Assembly (NCBI GenBank): GCA_020736575.1
Contig: JAGPYM010000077.1
Location: 1 to 64,000, forward strand
Length of the DNA: 64,000 bases
Source of the DNA: Thelonectria olida
Lineage: Eukaryota; Ascomycota; Sordariomycetes; Hypocreales; Nectriaceae
Direction: 5' to 3'
A program made the translations under genes and the position numbers. The number at the start of each line of letters is the position of its first letter. Position 1 is the first letter of the stretch. Of this stretch, positions 9,960 to 22,459 are shown in pieces. The notes under the pieces were generated by a model that made no database searches, was not told where the DNA came from, and was given only the letters and a program-made list of their open reading frames with translations.

Positions 9960-11180
9960 TTGATTGAATGAATGAATGAATGAAATTTATTACGCCCGGG
10001 AGGACCAAGCCTCATAGGGCCATGACGCTAAACTATTTTCAGTTCTGGCGATTGATCGAGATCACCCAGAAGCCCCACATTCTTCCTCGTCCACTGATTG
10101 GTCTCGCCTCGCTTGACTCTGATGTGACAGGCCTGCTTGAAGGCCAATTTCTCCAAGTGTTCAGCATCCTATCTTCAGCAGCTGAAGCATGGTCTGCCAA
10201 CTTGAGGCTGTTTGATGTTAGTATCGCCAGGTTTGGCCGCTAAATGTGGTTAGTTAGTAGGTTATACAGTCTGGTTTGCATCAAGTCTCCTCGTGTCCAT
10301 GGCGAACTTAATCGCCGCCCGCACCGCCTGTAGGTTAGGTGTCCATTTAGGTCCATCCGATGCTGCCTTTCCGCCCAAAAAGAAAGGGAGGTTTCCCATC
10401 ATTGTTTGTCCGACTTGTCGCATGCCGTCTCGCTGCGTGTCCCATTTCGTACACCGGAATAGAAAATGTTCCATCGTTTCTGCTGCTTGTCCACAAGTGC
10501 ACATGTCCGATTCTGCTGCTCCAATCCTGTGCAGGTAGCTGTTGATTCTAGCCATCCCCGTGCGGAGCTGGGAGAGCATGTCTGCTTCGCGTCTCTTCAG
10601 TCCATCATACAGGGAGCGTGTGTGTGTACCTGGTAACGCTTTGTCGATTCGCTTCGCGTACTTTCCGACCCCATCGGGCAGGATCTTCTGCCGCTGTTGC
10701 TGTGCGATCGCTAGTCTCACCCGTGTGGAACGCGCTTAGTATATTGGTTTCTCAGGTCTCTGTCTTCCTCGTGCGGCTCTTCGCGCTTCCGTCTTTGCCT
10801 CGCTGCCCATCGGGAAGTCCTTGTCTCCGGCTGGTACCCACAGCATTTTGACGATGTTGCCACTCTTTTGGAGTCGTTCGGCATGCCTATGGATCTCCTG
10901 GACGGTACATTGTCCCGACTGCTGTTGCGGCCGCGCGATCACTTGCAGTGCTGATCGGCTGCTCGTCATAACAGTCAACTGTCGATGTTGAAGTCCATCC
11001 GGCATGCATCTCAGCGCCATCGCTATAGCTTCTAGCTCTGCTGTGTACACGTTCTGGTCGTCTCTGGAACCGATCATAATCGAGTACCTGGCAACCACCT
11101 CGCCCGGTCTGTTGCTCAGAGTATCACGGACGATGCCGCCCTTAGTACTTCGTAGGGTGCGCCGGTAGGGTGCACCCGTC
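9960..11180 (-). mobile_element. 5'-truncated Tad-type LINE (RNase H and C-terminus only)
   Basis: Minus-strand LINE fragment. Its 3' end is at 9960-9990, a (GAAT)n tail next to AATTTATTACGCCCGGG in plus sense, the same terminal signature seen at 48450 and 54150. Coding remains are the RNase H-like domain (11160-10736; EVVARYSIMIG, YTAELEAIAMAL, MTSSRSALQVI) and, after an in-frame TAA, the C-terminal region (10720-10262; KYAKRIDKALPGTHTRSLYD, then CTCGQAAETMEHFLFRC). They match the same parts of the ORF2 at 48786-52544. 5' truncation is typical of target-primed reverse transcription. I found no clear target duplication. It lies about 210 bp upstream of the vma2 ATG. Confidence 0.8.
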
Positions 11181-11430
11181 CACTGATGTCAGCAATGCAA
11201 ACACATAAAGAGTACAAAATCGGTAATACTACACATCCGCAAACTTACAAGAATAAAATGTAATAAAGTGGTAAAAGAGCCTGATATTTATAAATACAAT
11301 TCTTTTATTTTCCTTACACTTTATATGTTCACTTTTAAGTAGTCTTTCTAATAGTACCTGGGGATTTAGAGTGAGCAGTGGATGTACCATCGGGTGCCCA
11401 AATATCCAAAGCAGGGTGCCCATGTATCAG
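11181..11430. other. AT-rich spacer
   Basis: AT-rich sequence between the LINE fragment and the PAQR gene remnant. No feature recognised. Confidence 0.3.
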
Positions 11431-12090
11431 TCGCCCTGACGTGCTCGTCTTTGCGTGCTTTATTGGCGGCGCAGTGCTGTGCCTGGGTATGAGCGCGACG
11501 TTCCACGCTGTGCTAGATCACAGCCAGGAGGTGGCGCGGTGGGGGAATAAGCTGGATTACACGGGAATTATCGCGTTGATTGTGGGAAGCTTTGTGCCGG
11601 CGCTATATTATGGCTTCTTTTGCAAGCCTACGCTACTCACGGCGTACTTGTGCCTGGTGAGTTTGGCTTTGAGAGGACGTGACGTAACGGTGACGGCCAC
11701 TGACAAAGACCCAGATCTGTCTGCTTGGCACCGGATGCGCCACTGTCTCGTGGGTAGAGCAGTTCCGCACCCCAAAATGGCGACCATACCGGGCCGTGAT
11801 ATTCATCGGCCTCGGTTTATCCGGCTTCATCCCTATTATCCACGGCGTCGCCATCTATGGCTACAAGGGGCTCGAGGACAGGATTAGCGTCACCTGGATC
11901 ATCATCCACGGCGCCATGTATATCTTCGGCGCAGTTCTCTACGCAGTCAGGCGCAAACGTCCCAATCGTCTCCCATAGTGGCGGTGACTGACTGACTGGG
12001 AATGTAGGCTCGATGGCCGGAGAGGAGCTTCCCGGGAGCATTCGACATCTGGGGCAGCTCCCATCAGATCTTCCATATGTTTGTCCTGCT

Positions 12091-15000
12091 CAGCGCTGCC
12101 CACAGATCAAATGCAATCAAACAAACTGCCAAACAAATCAATCAAATATGCCAAAATCTTATTTCAAATCAAACAAATCCAAAACCCTGGATTTGAAATA
12201 ACATTTGATATATTTGATACATTATATATGATCAATGGTCGAATCTGCCAGGCTGTCGAGCGTGTCTTTGCAGCTTACCCGGAACCTGGTGGATGTCAGG
12301 GTCTGGTGAGCGGATCTGGCCAATCAGAGTCATTACTCGGACCTTTCATTAGTGTGCTACCCCCAGCAGGTCCTTCAAAATGGCTAAAGAGAAGGTAGCT
12401 TCTTAACTTTCACGTCCCTCGCCCCCACAACATCAAACCGCGTCGGTGCCAGTCTGTTTACCTCTCCTCGACGCGTGCCATTCCTTACCGATCGACGCCT
12501 AACCCGATGGAATCCAACGACATCATGCTTCCTTCTCCACCCTCCGCCTTTGCTCTTCTCCGCCCACCGAGAAATCTGGCAAGTCAATTCGAGCTGACGA
12601 CGCGGGTGGCTTCACCAGACCACCCTACAGTTGCAGATCTTCCGCGAGCAGTATGGAGGAACAAACGATATGTTTTGGAAGAGTCCTTGTCCCGGAAAGG
12701 CTCGAAGGGCCGGAAGAGCTGGATCAAGCGCCATGGATTTTTTCTCGTTGAGATCGACACTAACGACAGTCCGTTGAGTCCTTACTGGGCCTGTCGTTTG
12801 TGCGACGCGAAGAGTCAGCCTGAGTTCTTCGCCGCTGCTGCTACGAGTTCGGCAGCTGACCACCTCCGCAAGTATGAGAATGTGACGTCGCGAGCTTGAG
12901 CATCATTGACCACATGTAGGTCCCACAGGATCTTCGAGAGCAGTCAAGGCGCCGACACAGACCCGTCAACCGATGAATCTGAACGGCCCAAGCGACGGCG
13001 CTTGCACTACAGCGCCGTACCGCGTGCTAGAGTCAAGATGATCCGAGAACTGAGCCTAGGACTTCTGATCAACACCAATGTTCCTTTTTCTTTCTTTAGC
13101 GATACATTCTTTCAGCAACTCGCCTGGCAACTTGACCCTCACCTATCTGACCAGATACCATGGAGCCGGCAATCGATGGGCCGTTTGCTGGATGACATGT
13201 ACGAGTCTAAGAAGGATGAGGTCAAGCAGGAGCTCTCAGATGCCCTTACCAGAATCCATCTAGGGTTCGACCTGTGGACATCACCCAATCGGCACGCTGT
13301 CATGGCAGTCACAGCTCATTTTCTTGACCGCCAGGGCAAGCACCAGTCGCGCCTACTGGCACTCCGTCGCCAGCTCGGATGTCACAGCGGGGAAAATCTC
13401 GCGGTGACGCTTGGGCAAGTTGTGCGTGAATGGAGGATAGAGGATCGAGTTGGAACAGTGATCTCGGACAACGCATCTTCGAATGATAGCTGTCTTCTGA
13501 ACTTCTACAGAGATCTCGACGTAGAGATGGGCCCGGCGGACGTTCGGGCTAGACGTATGCGCTGCTATGGACATATCTTGAACCTGGTTGCTCGTGCTTT
13601 CCTCTACGGCGAAGATTTCGAGGCTTTCGAGGCCGAATCGCAGGTCTTCGACCTTCTCGGCCGGCGCGAGGATGACCTACGACACTGGAGAAAGAAAGGG
13701 CCGGTGGGAAAGCTCCACAATGTTGTCAAGTTCATCAGATCTTCCCCTCAGAGGTGTGAGCTCTTTAAGAGGATCTCACGCGAGAACGACGAAGCACAAG
13801 AATATCTCCTGGCGAGTGAGTCGACGGCAGAGCTAGAGGTCGTCATGAACAACGACACGAGATGGAACTCCACTTATCTCATGATCTCTCGAGCGCTCGT
13901 CAAGCAGGGAGACATCAGGGCGTTCTTGGTCCATCCAGAGGTGGAGAAATGGCTACCCGAGGCCGACATGTTGAAGGGGGATGACTGGAGACTTTTGGCA
14001 GAAATCAAACATATCCTTGAGCCATTCTACCTGCAAACTATGAGAGCGCAGGGTTGGGGCAGCGAGGGAGGTAATGGACGACTCTGGGAGGTGATGACAG
14101 GCATGGAATACTTGCTGGAACACCTTGAGGATCGGAAGCTATTCTATCATGCTGTTCCAGACGAGGCAGCCGGAGAGAATACCAACTCGCAGGTCGAGCT
14201 AGCCCGAGGGCGACCAGACCGAAATCGGCAGCTTCCTGCTAGATTTAGGGATTGCGAGATGGACATACATCCGCGAAAGTCAATGCAAAGCTCCTTGCCA
14301 GGTCGTGGCTCGGGACAATGTGATGATGGATTAGGCAAGCCATCAGGATCATCGGGAGTTGACGACATGGGAAAGGATCACCGATGCTATCTGAGACTCT
14401 CCATCATCACCGCCTGGCAGAAACTCAATGAATACTATACCAAGCTTGGAGAGTCACCGTTGTTTGCCGCATCCATCATTCTCCACCCATCACTGGGCAT
14501 GAGCTATCTGGAGGTGAATTGGGCGTCGGAAGAACAGCTTGTGTGGGTGAGGGACGCCAAAATTGGACTATCTGACTACCTGGATCGCTGGTACCGCTGC
14601 AACCGGCCGGTGGACGAGCAGCGAGGGGCAATTGTTGAGACTACGGCATCCCCAAGCGTGCCGCAGAGAACGCCGGTAGACAGTATGTTCAAGCAGTGGG
14701 TGAAGAGCAGGACAGCGAAGACTACAGTGATGGGAAGTGAGCTTGAGCGGTATCTGCGGCTAGAGCCGCAAGAGACTGAGGATCCAATCGAGTGGTGGAT
14801 GACTCACCAGGGACAATTCCCGATGGTCAGCCAGTTAGCTCTCGATATACTCGCGATACCGGCGATGGCAACTGATTGCAAGAGGTCGTTCAGCCTCGCC
14901 AAGTTGACGCTGACGTCGCAGAGGCTTTCGATGACGACGGAAACATTGGAGAAGTTGCAATGCCTGAAGAATTGGGTCAGACATGGTGCGGTGAAGCTGG

Positions 15001-15192
15001 GGGCGACAGCAAGTGGGGGAGATGGGGTCTAGTGGGAGATTGGACATCGTAGCATGGAGAGCATAGAGGGTAAGATTTGAAATATTTGAAATATTTGAAT
15101 AAATATTTCAATCAACAAATCCAGCGATGAGGGTTGCCAAATATCTCAAATATGACCCCGGATTTGATTTGTTTGATTTGAGGGCAGCGCTG
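12091..15192 (+). mobile_element. Complete hAT transposon in the PAQR gene
   Basis: A 3102-bp class II element of the hAT superfamily. The ends are inverted repeats CAGCGCTGCCCACAGATCAA on the left and CAGCGCTGCCCTCAAATCAA on the reverse complement of the right, with the CAG start usual for hAT. The 8-bp target duplication GTCCTGCT flanks it at 12083-12090 and 15193-15200. Subterminal regions are AT-rich and full of CAAATCAAA/TTTGATTTG motifs, which are likely transposase binding sites. It carries one transposase gene with no disabling mutation that I can see, so this copy may still be able to move. Confidence 0.9.
12507..15032 (+). CDS. hAT transposase (BED finger, RNase H-like core, dimerisation domain)
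   Basis: Cut-and-paste transposase. Two exons, 12507-12871 and 12920-15032 (48-bp intron, GTATGA...TGTAG), give about 825 residues. Exon 1 ends in a BED-type zinc finger: CRLC supplies two ligands and splicing creates HLRKSH, the H-x4-H half, so the intron must be removed to complete the finger. The catalytic core shows DLWTSPNRHAVMAV (first Asp), VISDNASSNDSC (second Asp) and NDTRWNSTYLMI. The C-terminus has the hAT dimerisation motif (LAIPAMATDCKRSFSLAK, then CLKNWVRHG). No internal stop after splicing. The start ATG lies 416 bp inside the left end. Confidence 0.9.
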
Positions 15193-15285
15193 GTCCTGCT
15201 CGCTGCGGCAACGCATTTTTATGGCATGGCGAAGGCGTTTGACTACCATCACACGGTCTTGGGATCCCAGTGCTTGACCGAATAA

Positions 15286-16289
15286 ATCGAGACGGTTTCG
15301 GTCGTGTACCACTCGCCATTTGACGGAAGGACGTTTATCATTATTATTCGTTACTTGGGCCATTCTCAGCACCCGTATCCGTAGTTACGAATTGGGAAGT
15401 TTAAAGCGTCTAGTAATGGTAAAAGCTAACCCCTACGAGTACGTTGATGTGCTATCTGGTAATGGAAGACGTGAGGGCTGGCGAAGGTGTGCACTTCGTG
15501 CTCCCGTGCGCTGCTTGTTGATCCGTTTAATGCGGTGCCGCTCGGATCATCGGCGAGCTAACGGCCGGACGGGCCAGGGCGGAGGAGGGATTAAGGTTAT
15601 ATGGTGATGGCTATTAGCTAGGGGTACAACCATTCACGGAAGGCAAACTAAGTTGTTCCGGCGTCTAAGCGCCCAAATTCTCTATAATAATGAGGATATA
15701 AGGTTAGTGCAGAATAGAGGCCATTTATAATCGTATGACGCTTAAGAAATAGAAACCCCATCAATATGCTGGTGCTATCGCCAACGATACTGGCAGATTA
15801 CCAAGACGTTCCCGGATAATACTAGCGATCGTTCCGATGATATGCCCGACGATGAGGAGGAGGAGGAGGATGACATGGCCATGACAAAGAGGAGGACACA
15901 GATCCACTGCCACCTTTGAAGGTGCAGGAAAGCGGGGCCTAGAGGGTGCCGTTAGGACCAACGTCAACGTTCAGTCAGCGGCTTGGTGCGCAACCCACGA
16001 CATTTGCCCACCATGGCATGCTGTAGACTCTAACCACCATTTATACTACTTACGCTCTGGATTCCGAGTTCCTCCATATCTCAGATGAGGTCGGAAAAAG
16101 TTCAGCCTAGATATTGATAATAAGCCTTCTGTTACGGTGAAACTGCTGCCATAGCACCATAGGTCATAAGCTGGGAAGACTTGGCTTGGTTGTCCGAGGA
16201 GTCCGATACCAAAACCAGTGAGTTGGCTCGTCCCATGAGATCGGCCTAGGCGTAACAAACTCCACGCCGGAAGACCTGCGTGCGCTTGA
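15286..16289. other. No recognisable gene
   Basis: Downstream of the PAQR stop codon there is only low-complexity and unassignable sequence, including a GAGGAG run near 15850. Possible decayed LINE sequence begins near 16250. Confidence 0.4.
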
Positions 16290-17760
16290 AGCAGCGGTTG
16301 ATACTGGCGTCGGCCGAGTTGGCTGAGGAGATGGTAGCATGCGGGATCCACCCAACGGAACATGGTTCAGACCACAGAGCAATCCGAACCGAGTTCGACC
16401 TCAGTGTGCCAGAAAGGAGAGCCAGCGAACGACGGCTGTTCAAGAACGCACCGTGGACAGCGATCAGAGAGAGAGTGGAGGAAAGGCTCCGATGGCTGCC
16501 ATGGGATGACGACGTGCAGACCCAAACGGACATGCTCATGGGAGTTGTGCTCGAAGCAGTCGACAAGCTCGTGCCACTGGCAAAGCCATCCCCGTACGCG
16601 AAGAGGGGGTGGACAACAGACCTAACCCGGCTTCGACGGGCGTACACGTACTGGAGGAACCAAGCGAGATTACAACGTCGAAGAGGTCAACGGGCGCCGG
16701 ATCTGGAAAAGAGAGCCAAGGAAGCAGGCAAAGAATACCATGACGCGATCAGGAAACAGAAGAAGGCACACTGGGACGACTTTCTCGCGGACGGAGCTAA
16801 TATTTGGCAGTCGGCAAGATATCTTAAGCCGGGAGGCGATACGATGAGCGACAAGATCCCACCGCTCAAGAAACCGGATGGAACAAAGACAAGGGACAAG
16901 GCAGAGCAGGCAGAGGAGCTACTCAGCGCATTCTTCCCACCACTGCCGGCCGTCATCGAAGATGAAGGGACCCGTCCCCGCCGGATGGAGGGGACATGCC
17001 GAACATAACCCTGGACGAGGTGGAGCAGAAAGTCATGGAGGCCAGAGCATGGAAAGCACCCGGGGAAGACGGCTTACCAGCGATGGTATGGAAACAACTT
17101 TGGCCAGTGGTCCAAGACCGGGTACTACACTTATTCCGAACGTCATTGATAGATGGAGTACTGCCGGACCAGTGGAGAAGCGCCAAGATTATCCCGCTCA
17201 AGAAACCAGACAAGGGCGACTACGCGATCGCCAAGGCATGGCGACCCATCTCACTACTCTCGACGCTGGGTAAGATTCTCGAGGCCGTCGTGGCGGACAG
17301 GATTTCGTACGCCGTCGAGACGTTCGGACTCCTACCCACAAACCACTTTGGAGCAAGAAAACGGAGGTCGACGGAACAGGCACTGCTGCTCCTGCAGGAA
17401 CAGATCTACAGGGCGTGGCGAAACCGCAAGGTGGTTAGTCTGATCAGCTTCGATGTCAAAGGCGCATACAACGGCGTATTCAAGGATCGACTTCTGCAGA
17501 GACTGGAGGCCAGAGGCATACCACGGTGGCTGGTCAAATGGATCGATGCTTTCTGCTTAAACCGCACAGCGAGCATCGTAGTGAACGACTACACGTCGGA
17601 GCGACAGCCGCTACTCCAAGCGGGCCTTCGGCAGGGGTCACCGCTGTCGCCGGTGCTGTTCCTGTTTTTCAACGCGGATCTGGTACAAAGTAGAATCAGC
17701 TCAACGGGCGGCTCGATGGCATTCGTTGACGACTACTCGGCCTGGGTGACGGGGCACGTA
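16290..17760 (+). mobile_element. Internal LINE fragment: end of endonuclease plus reverse transcriptase
   Basis: Plus-strand fragment of a Tad-type LINE ORF2 of the same clade as 48786-52544. It starts within the endonuclease ([12 protein letters not shown]), runs through the linker and the RT ([75 protein letters not shown]) and breaks off just after the catalytic FVDD box. A frameshift near 16975 separates 16280-17008 from 16996-17814. Neither element end is present, so it is an internal relic and cannot be functional. Confidence 0.8.
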
Positions 17761-19191
17761 CGGGGCTGTATCGGTCGGAAGGTTGGATGGGGTTCTTGCC
17801 TCGGTAACGGTTAGCCTGCGTCAGCACGTACTGCGGAAAATCGTAGGCGCGCGTGGGTCAGCGAATATGGGCAAAATGCATAACTATCTAAATGTAGCGC
17901 GCAACCAAGCGACATCAGAGCAAATTGAACGCCCACGCAGGGCGCATTATAGCGGCGTTATTTTGGTGCCAAAGGAGGGTATTCTTATCTTCAAATTAAC
18001 GTTGAAGGAGGAAGAAGAAAAGAAAGAGAGGCTCGTAGCCTGTTGTGAAGAGAATTAGGCGTGGGCACGTGACCAAAATGCAGGCTGCACGTGACTAGCT
18101 AACAATGACTGTTTGATGAATTTTGGTGACTAAGCGATCCTACGAACTGATAATGTTTTAAACGAGGCGTACGGTGGGTGTGCCCCTACCCAAAAACACC
18201 TCAAATTGGGTTTTGGTGTCACGGTGTGCATTTTGGATAGTTGGGCGTGTGATTGTTATAGCGATATCCTTCTAGCTCCTCCAGTATAAGGATGTACAGG
18301 AACTCAGAGTGGGAACCTTGCTCAACTAAGAATATACATACATCCAATCAGACCCATCAGAGAATCTGTTAGATTGACACCTATGTGGGGTTAGAGAGGC
18401 AGCCACACTTACTACAACGATATTTGTGGCTTGTGGCGGCGCAGGTATGGGAAATGGACTGACGCCCCCGCACGAAGAGCAGCAAGCAAGACAAGGGATG
18501 ATCAAGACCTCAATCAATAAGATCATCAGTTTCTACTCCATAATCGTATTGAATTCACCCCATCGTACGCTCAAGATACCCACCGCGTATCCAACAATAA
18601 TCTGACCCATGGTTTGTACGTCATGCAAACATCATTCTGATGCAGCTTAGGTAGCCCCTGATGTCGAAAATGCGGAAATTCTTTAAATTGCGGCAATTCA
18701 ATTCCTCGACGCGACAAGAGGTGTTTGGTGGGTGGTGGCGATTATTTTGAAGAGATAGCATCGAGATTTGAGAGCATTGTGGTTAGGGGCGGCCGTGGTA
18801 TGATGATATCGCGCAGCTAATCGGGCAGCTAATCGGAGGGCCCTTTATTGAGCAGTCAGGCAAATGCATCCTTCAATGCCGAACATCGCGCCGTTGAGAT
18901 GTGCTCAGGGTTACGATCAGTTGTGAGGGCGGCCAAGATTGGAGGACAAGTCATTGTGCTATTGTGCTATCATGATGATGCAGGGAAACATCCAGATCCG
19001 CGGAAGAATCAATGTGTGCGGGGCGATGCCCACGATGCGGTCCAATCGTCCAACCTTGCGTTGATTGCTTAGCGAACTCTCATAGGATGAAAGATGATGT
19101 GGCGGCCAACCACTGACACGCCGAGGAGGCTCTGTTGCCCTCGAGCCAATCACGCTGCATGGGCCGCCTCATGACATCACCGCTGCTTGGG
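17761..19191. other. Intergenic region, no clear gene
   Basis: Nothing coding is convincing. Repeated CACGTGAC words occur near 18065-18095. The rest is unassigned; the upstream region of the Zn2Cys6 gene begins after about 19080. Confidence 0.4.
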
Positions 19192-19197
19192 TATAAG
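19192..19197 (+). promoter_or_regulatory. Possible TATA box of the Zn2Cys6 gene
   Basis: TATAAG within TTGGGTATAAGCACACC, 109 bp upstream of the ATG at 19306, a plausible distance for a fungal core promoter. Assigned by position only. Confidence 0.35.
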
Positions 19198-19305
19198 CAC
19201 ACCCTCTGTGAGTTACGGCACAACTTTCTGAGAGCTCTGATCTTTACAAATACTTAATTGGAAGTTCTAGCAGTCCGCCCCGAAGCCGGCATCTGATCCT
19301 CAGCA

Positions 19306-21834
19306 ATGTCCAAGAGATACCGCCAGCTGCTGCCTGTCCTCAACTCAGACAGTAGCCCTTCTAACTCGCACTCATCTGGCTCATCTTCCACTCCTTGGTC
19401 CTCAAGCGATGAATTGCTCAAACGGCAACGGATTGGAACCCAGCTCGCATGCAATGCATGTCGCAAGAGAAAGATCCGTGTAAGTTGCTTGGCCATCAAT
19501 CATCATCATCCCCTTTGGCCCTTAACTTTGGGTACCTAGTGCGGCGGTCAGCGGCCTCGTTGCGAGGCTTGTCGACGACGAGGCGAAAAGGACTCGTGTA
19601 CCTACGTAGATAGCCGCAGCCAAGGTCAGACGAGCGAAGAAACGGATCAAATCCTCGAACTATTCGACCTCCTAAAGTCTGGACCCGAGAGCCAGGCCCT
19701 CGATATCCTACAAATCCTTCGATGCCACAACGATCTTGAAACCGCCCTGTCAATAGTCCAAGCGAGAAGGGGACCAGGACGTCTTACTTCAGGACAAGAA
19801 TGGACTCCAATATCCACAAGACACCTAAGGCTGGAGTACGAGCTCATGGCAAGGAACCCAGTGTCCTTCCCGCCGCTCCAGCCCTTCGAGGCTAGCATCT
19901 TAAAGTCAGTCACATCGCGCTGACAGAAATTCTCGAACTCAACACCATGCCTGTGCGTTGTCGCACGCCGTCTTCTCTTCTCGCTCACGTTCAGTAGGGC
20001 AGTCCTTGGTACCGGCCGCATATCGACGACCGACAGCGAAGATATCAGCTCGTCGTCCAATTCTGAACCCAACCCATTCCCCGCGCAGCACCCCACGAGA
20101 AATCCGATATCAACCTTACGCTCTTGTGACGAGCGATTAGAGGACCTCGACATGAGTTTCTGGACCTCCGTCCGGTTCCCGAACGACATCGCCGCCAAAA
20201 TCATATCGTTGTACCTGGAGACGGACCATCCTCTGTTGGGGACCTTCGACCCTGACCTGTTTGTGGATGATCTGGTCAACTGCCGCCTGGGACACTGCAG
20301 TCGATTGCTTATCAATGCCATCATGTACTGGGGTTGTGTAGGTGGCCTTAACACACAGGGCAAACCACTTACCTCGCTGACAAGGACATCACAGCAAATG
20401 TACAGTGCTTCCGACCCCACGGTTAAGCAATATATGCCTCGGTTCAGTGAGGAGGCAGAGGCGCTCTGGTCGGAAGAGAAGTGCACTGATTCCCTCCTAA
20501 ATCTCGCCGGCACTCAGTTGCTGGGTTTGGCATATTTGGGCGATGGTAAGGATCACTATGTCTTGACATACGCGTCGGAAGCAAACGCCATGGGAGCACG
20601 CATGGGCTTGTTCGGGGTTGATCCCATCGTGGCAGCCAGCAAGGCTCGAGAAGTAACCCCTGAACTACAAAACGCAACTTCATATGCTGCCTGGGGCACC
20701 TTCAATTGGATAGTGTAAGTGGGCAACCCAAGAACAGACGTCGGACGTCCAACGTGCTTATACCCTCAGACTTATATCACTATTCTATCAACAACCCGGC
20801 CTCTCATACCCGGAATATCCCCCCATACTTCCAATACCCGGGCATACGTGGCATCGTGGCTCTGACGATAGTTCCGAGTCCGTTAGAGAGACTCTAAAGT
20901 CAGCGTATATGGGCGACACCTTTCCGGTTCTATGCCGGTTCTGGCGTATCATTCACGAAGTGACCTTGCGATTCTACCGCGATCAACCCCATCCGCGTGA
21001 GCGTCTGAGCGGTCATCTTAGTCTCGCCTTTGCCGAGTATAAGTACCGTGAGCTCATTGCTTGGGCGGAGACGCTGCCGCCATCCATGATGCGTTCAGAA
21101 GATAGTCCGCATCATGTGCTCATTTTCCAGTGCGTCAACTCTTTTTGCCCTGCTTCATTCCTATCTCTAATTCAAGCTTGAACTGGTCTTCTGACCTGAT
21201 TACTAGTATCTGGCTCCATGCCGCCATTCTCGATATTTTGCGCCCTTTCACAGTACGAGCCAGGTCCGCTTCGAGACCGCTGCGACTCAAGACCTTCCCT
21301 TGCAAGAAAGCCTCGCTCGATGCTGCTTATAAAGCGTCCGTTAATCAACTCAAGCGCCTGATAGTCGTGTACCGCACAAACTACGCATCTTCGACTTATA
21401 CGATGCTGTGGCACACAGCTTTGATCCATGTTGCCAATGCCATCCTTGGCGACACGAAGGACCCTACATGGCGCTTCTATCTCCTTTTCTGCATTAGGTG
21501 CTATGGGCATCTGCGGCAGGCGTACCGCTTCGCAGAAGCTATCGGCCGCAGTCTACTTTCCATGACATTGCAGCAAGGAGATCTATCGGCGAGCGAGGCG
21601 CGACACTTAATGCAGCAATTTGAGGAAAACTGGTTAAGCAGCTCATCGGAGGATATTCGGGCTACGTTCATGGCCGACTTGAATCTTGCCATGACGGACC
21701 CTGAGGAGGCAACTGTTGAGAGACTGGCTGATAGGTTTGAGGATATAGCGCTGTTCCGAGAGTTCACGAATCAGGAGGATTCAAGCGAGGACGAACCGAT
21801 GGAGGACGAGACTGTATCCTGGGATACGCTATGA
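19306..21834 (+). CDS. Zn2Cys6 fungal transcription factor (five exons)
   Basis: Binuclear zinc-cluster DNA-binding regulator, expected in the nucleus; target unknown. Exons 19306-19479, 19540-19904, 19995-20714, 20770-21129 and 21207-21834 give about 748 residues. The cluster spans intron 1: CNACRKRKIR, then CGGQRPRCEACRRRGEKDSC, giving C-x2-C-x6-C-x6-C-x2-C-x8-C. The middle is the fungal-specific regulatory domain (FWTSVRFPNDIAAKIISLYL, YWGCVGGLNTQG, FYQQPGLSYPEYPPILPIP, HIWLHAAILDILRPF), close to the NirA-like type. The C-terminus is acidic. A TGA that appears in frame at 19921 is removed by intron 2 (GTCAGT donor, GCTCAC branch, TTCAG acceptor). It appears intact. Confidence 0.9.
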
Positions 21835-22457
21835 CAATAGTTCAAGGTTGAAGCCAGCTTATGTGCCATGAGCAAAGATTAACGGATAAATCGAGACTTC
21901 TTGAAATAGGGATGGTCTACAGATGAACTTGCTAAGCGGCGCAAAGCTAGCCAATCAATGTCCCTTTGACGTAGCGCTTAACCGTCACGAGCATATACCG
22001 GCTACGGCCGTCAAGTTTATTCACCACAAAGGGGCCGACAACAAACCTAAGCCGTACGTCTCCTCTGCATTCGGCCTTGCGTATTGACAGTCTGCGCATG
22101 GTGTTTTCTACGAGTTTTGGGGTAAACTCGTAGCTGAATTGTTGGTACCTTGATGCACAGCCCAGTGAAATTGAGGGCAAATACAATGTCAGATTTTGGG
22201 GTGAATTATGTGTGTATTGATGTTCTTCTGTCTGTCCCCCTTGCTGCTTGAGGTTTCAGAGCCAGCTCTATATGTCTTTTCTGTGCTATGTGGAATCAAT
22301 TGGAAGCTGCTTGCCAAGCCTGTGGCAATAGGTGGCAGCCGTCATCTTTGATGACAATATTTATCAGCCTTTCAAGCTGTTTCCATGAGCTTCCTTTTGC
22401 CACTATTAAACACAATGGGGTTTGAAAATAAGGGATTTTTCAGAATCGCCAAAAACA
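21835..22457. other. Intergenic region before the pogo pair
   Basis: AT-rich spacer with no recognised gene. It ends at the TA dinucleotide (22458-22459) used as insertion target by the first pogo-like element. Confidence 0.4.
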
Positions 22458-22459
22458 TA

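Larger units (their letters stand above)
11431..15285 (+). pseudogene. PAQR / hemolysin-III family membrane protein, split by a hAT insertion
   Basis: Seven-TM receptor-like protein of the progestin/adipoQ receptor (hemolysin III, yeast Izh) family. Visible exons are about 11431-11656, 11715-11945, 12008-12090 and, after the transposon, 15201-15285. They read GMSATFHAVLDHS, GNKLDYTGIIALIVGS, FRTPKWRPYRAVIFIGLGLS, FPGAFDIWGSSHQIFHM, then FVLLAAATHFYGMAKAFDY. Removing the hAT element and one copy of the 8-bp duplication rejoins the last two exons in frame. About 100 N-terminal residues (first TM helices) are missing upstream of 11431 and no start codon is seen, so the gene was probably broken at its 5' end independently of the insertion. 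Confidence 0.8.

Noticed and set aside
12091..12098. CAGCGCTG at both edges of the first hAT as its target duplication
   Set aside because: It is part of the inverted repeat: only the 8-bp GTCCTGCT outside it lets the interrupted PAQR exon rejoin in frame.
17876..18250. Possible small inverted-repeat element (CAAAATGCATAACTAT and GTGCATTTTGGATAG)
   Set aside because: The two ends match only in a few bases and no target duplication is visible.
19921..19923. In-frame TGA suggesting the Zn2Cys6 gene is broken
   Set aside because: It falls inside a 90-bp intron (19905-19994) with good donor, branch and acceptor; splicing keeps the frame.
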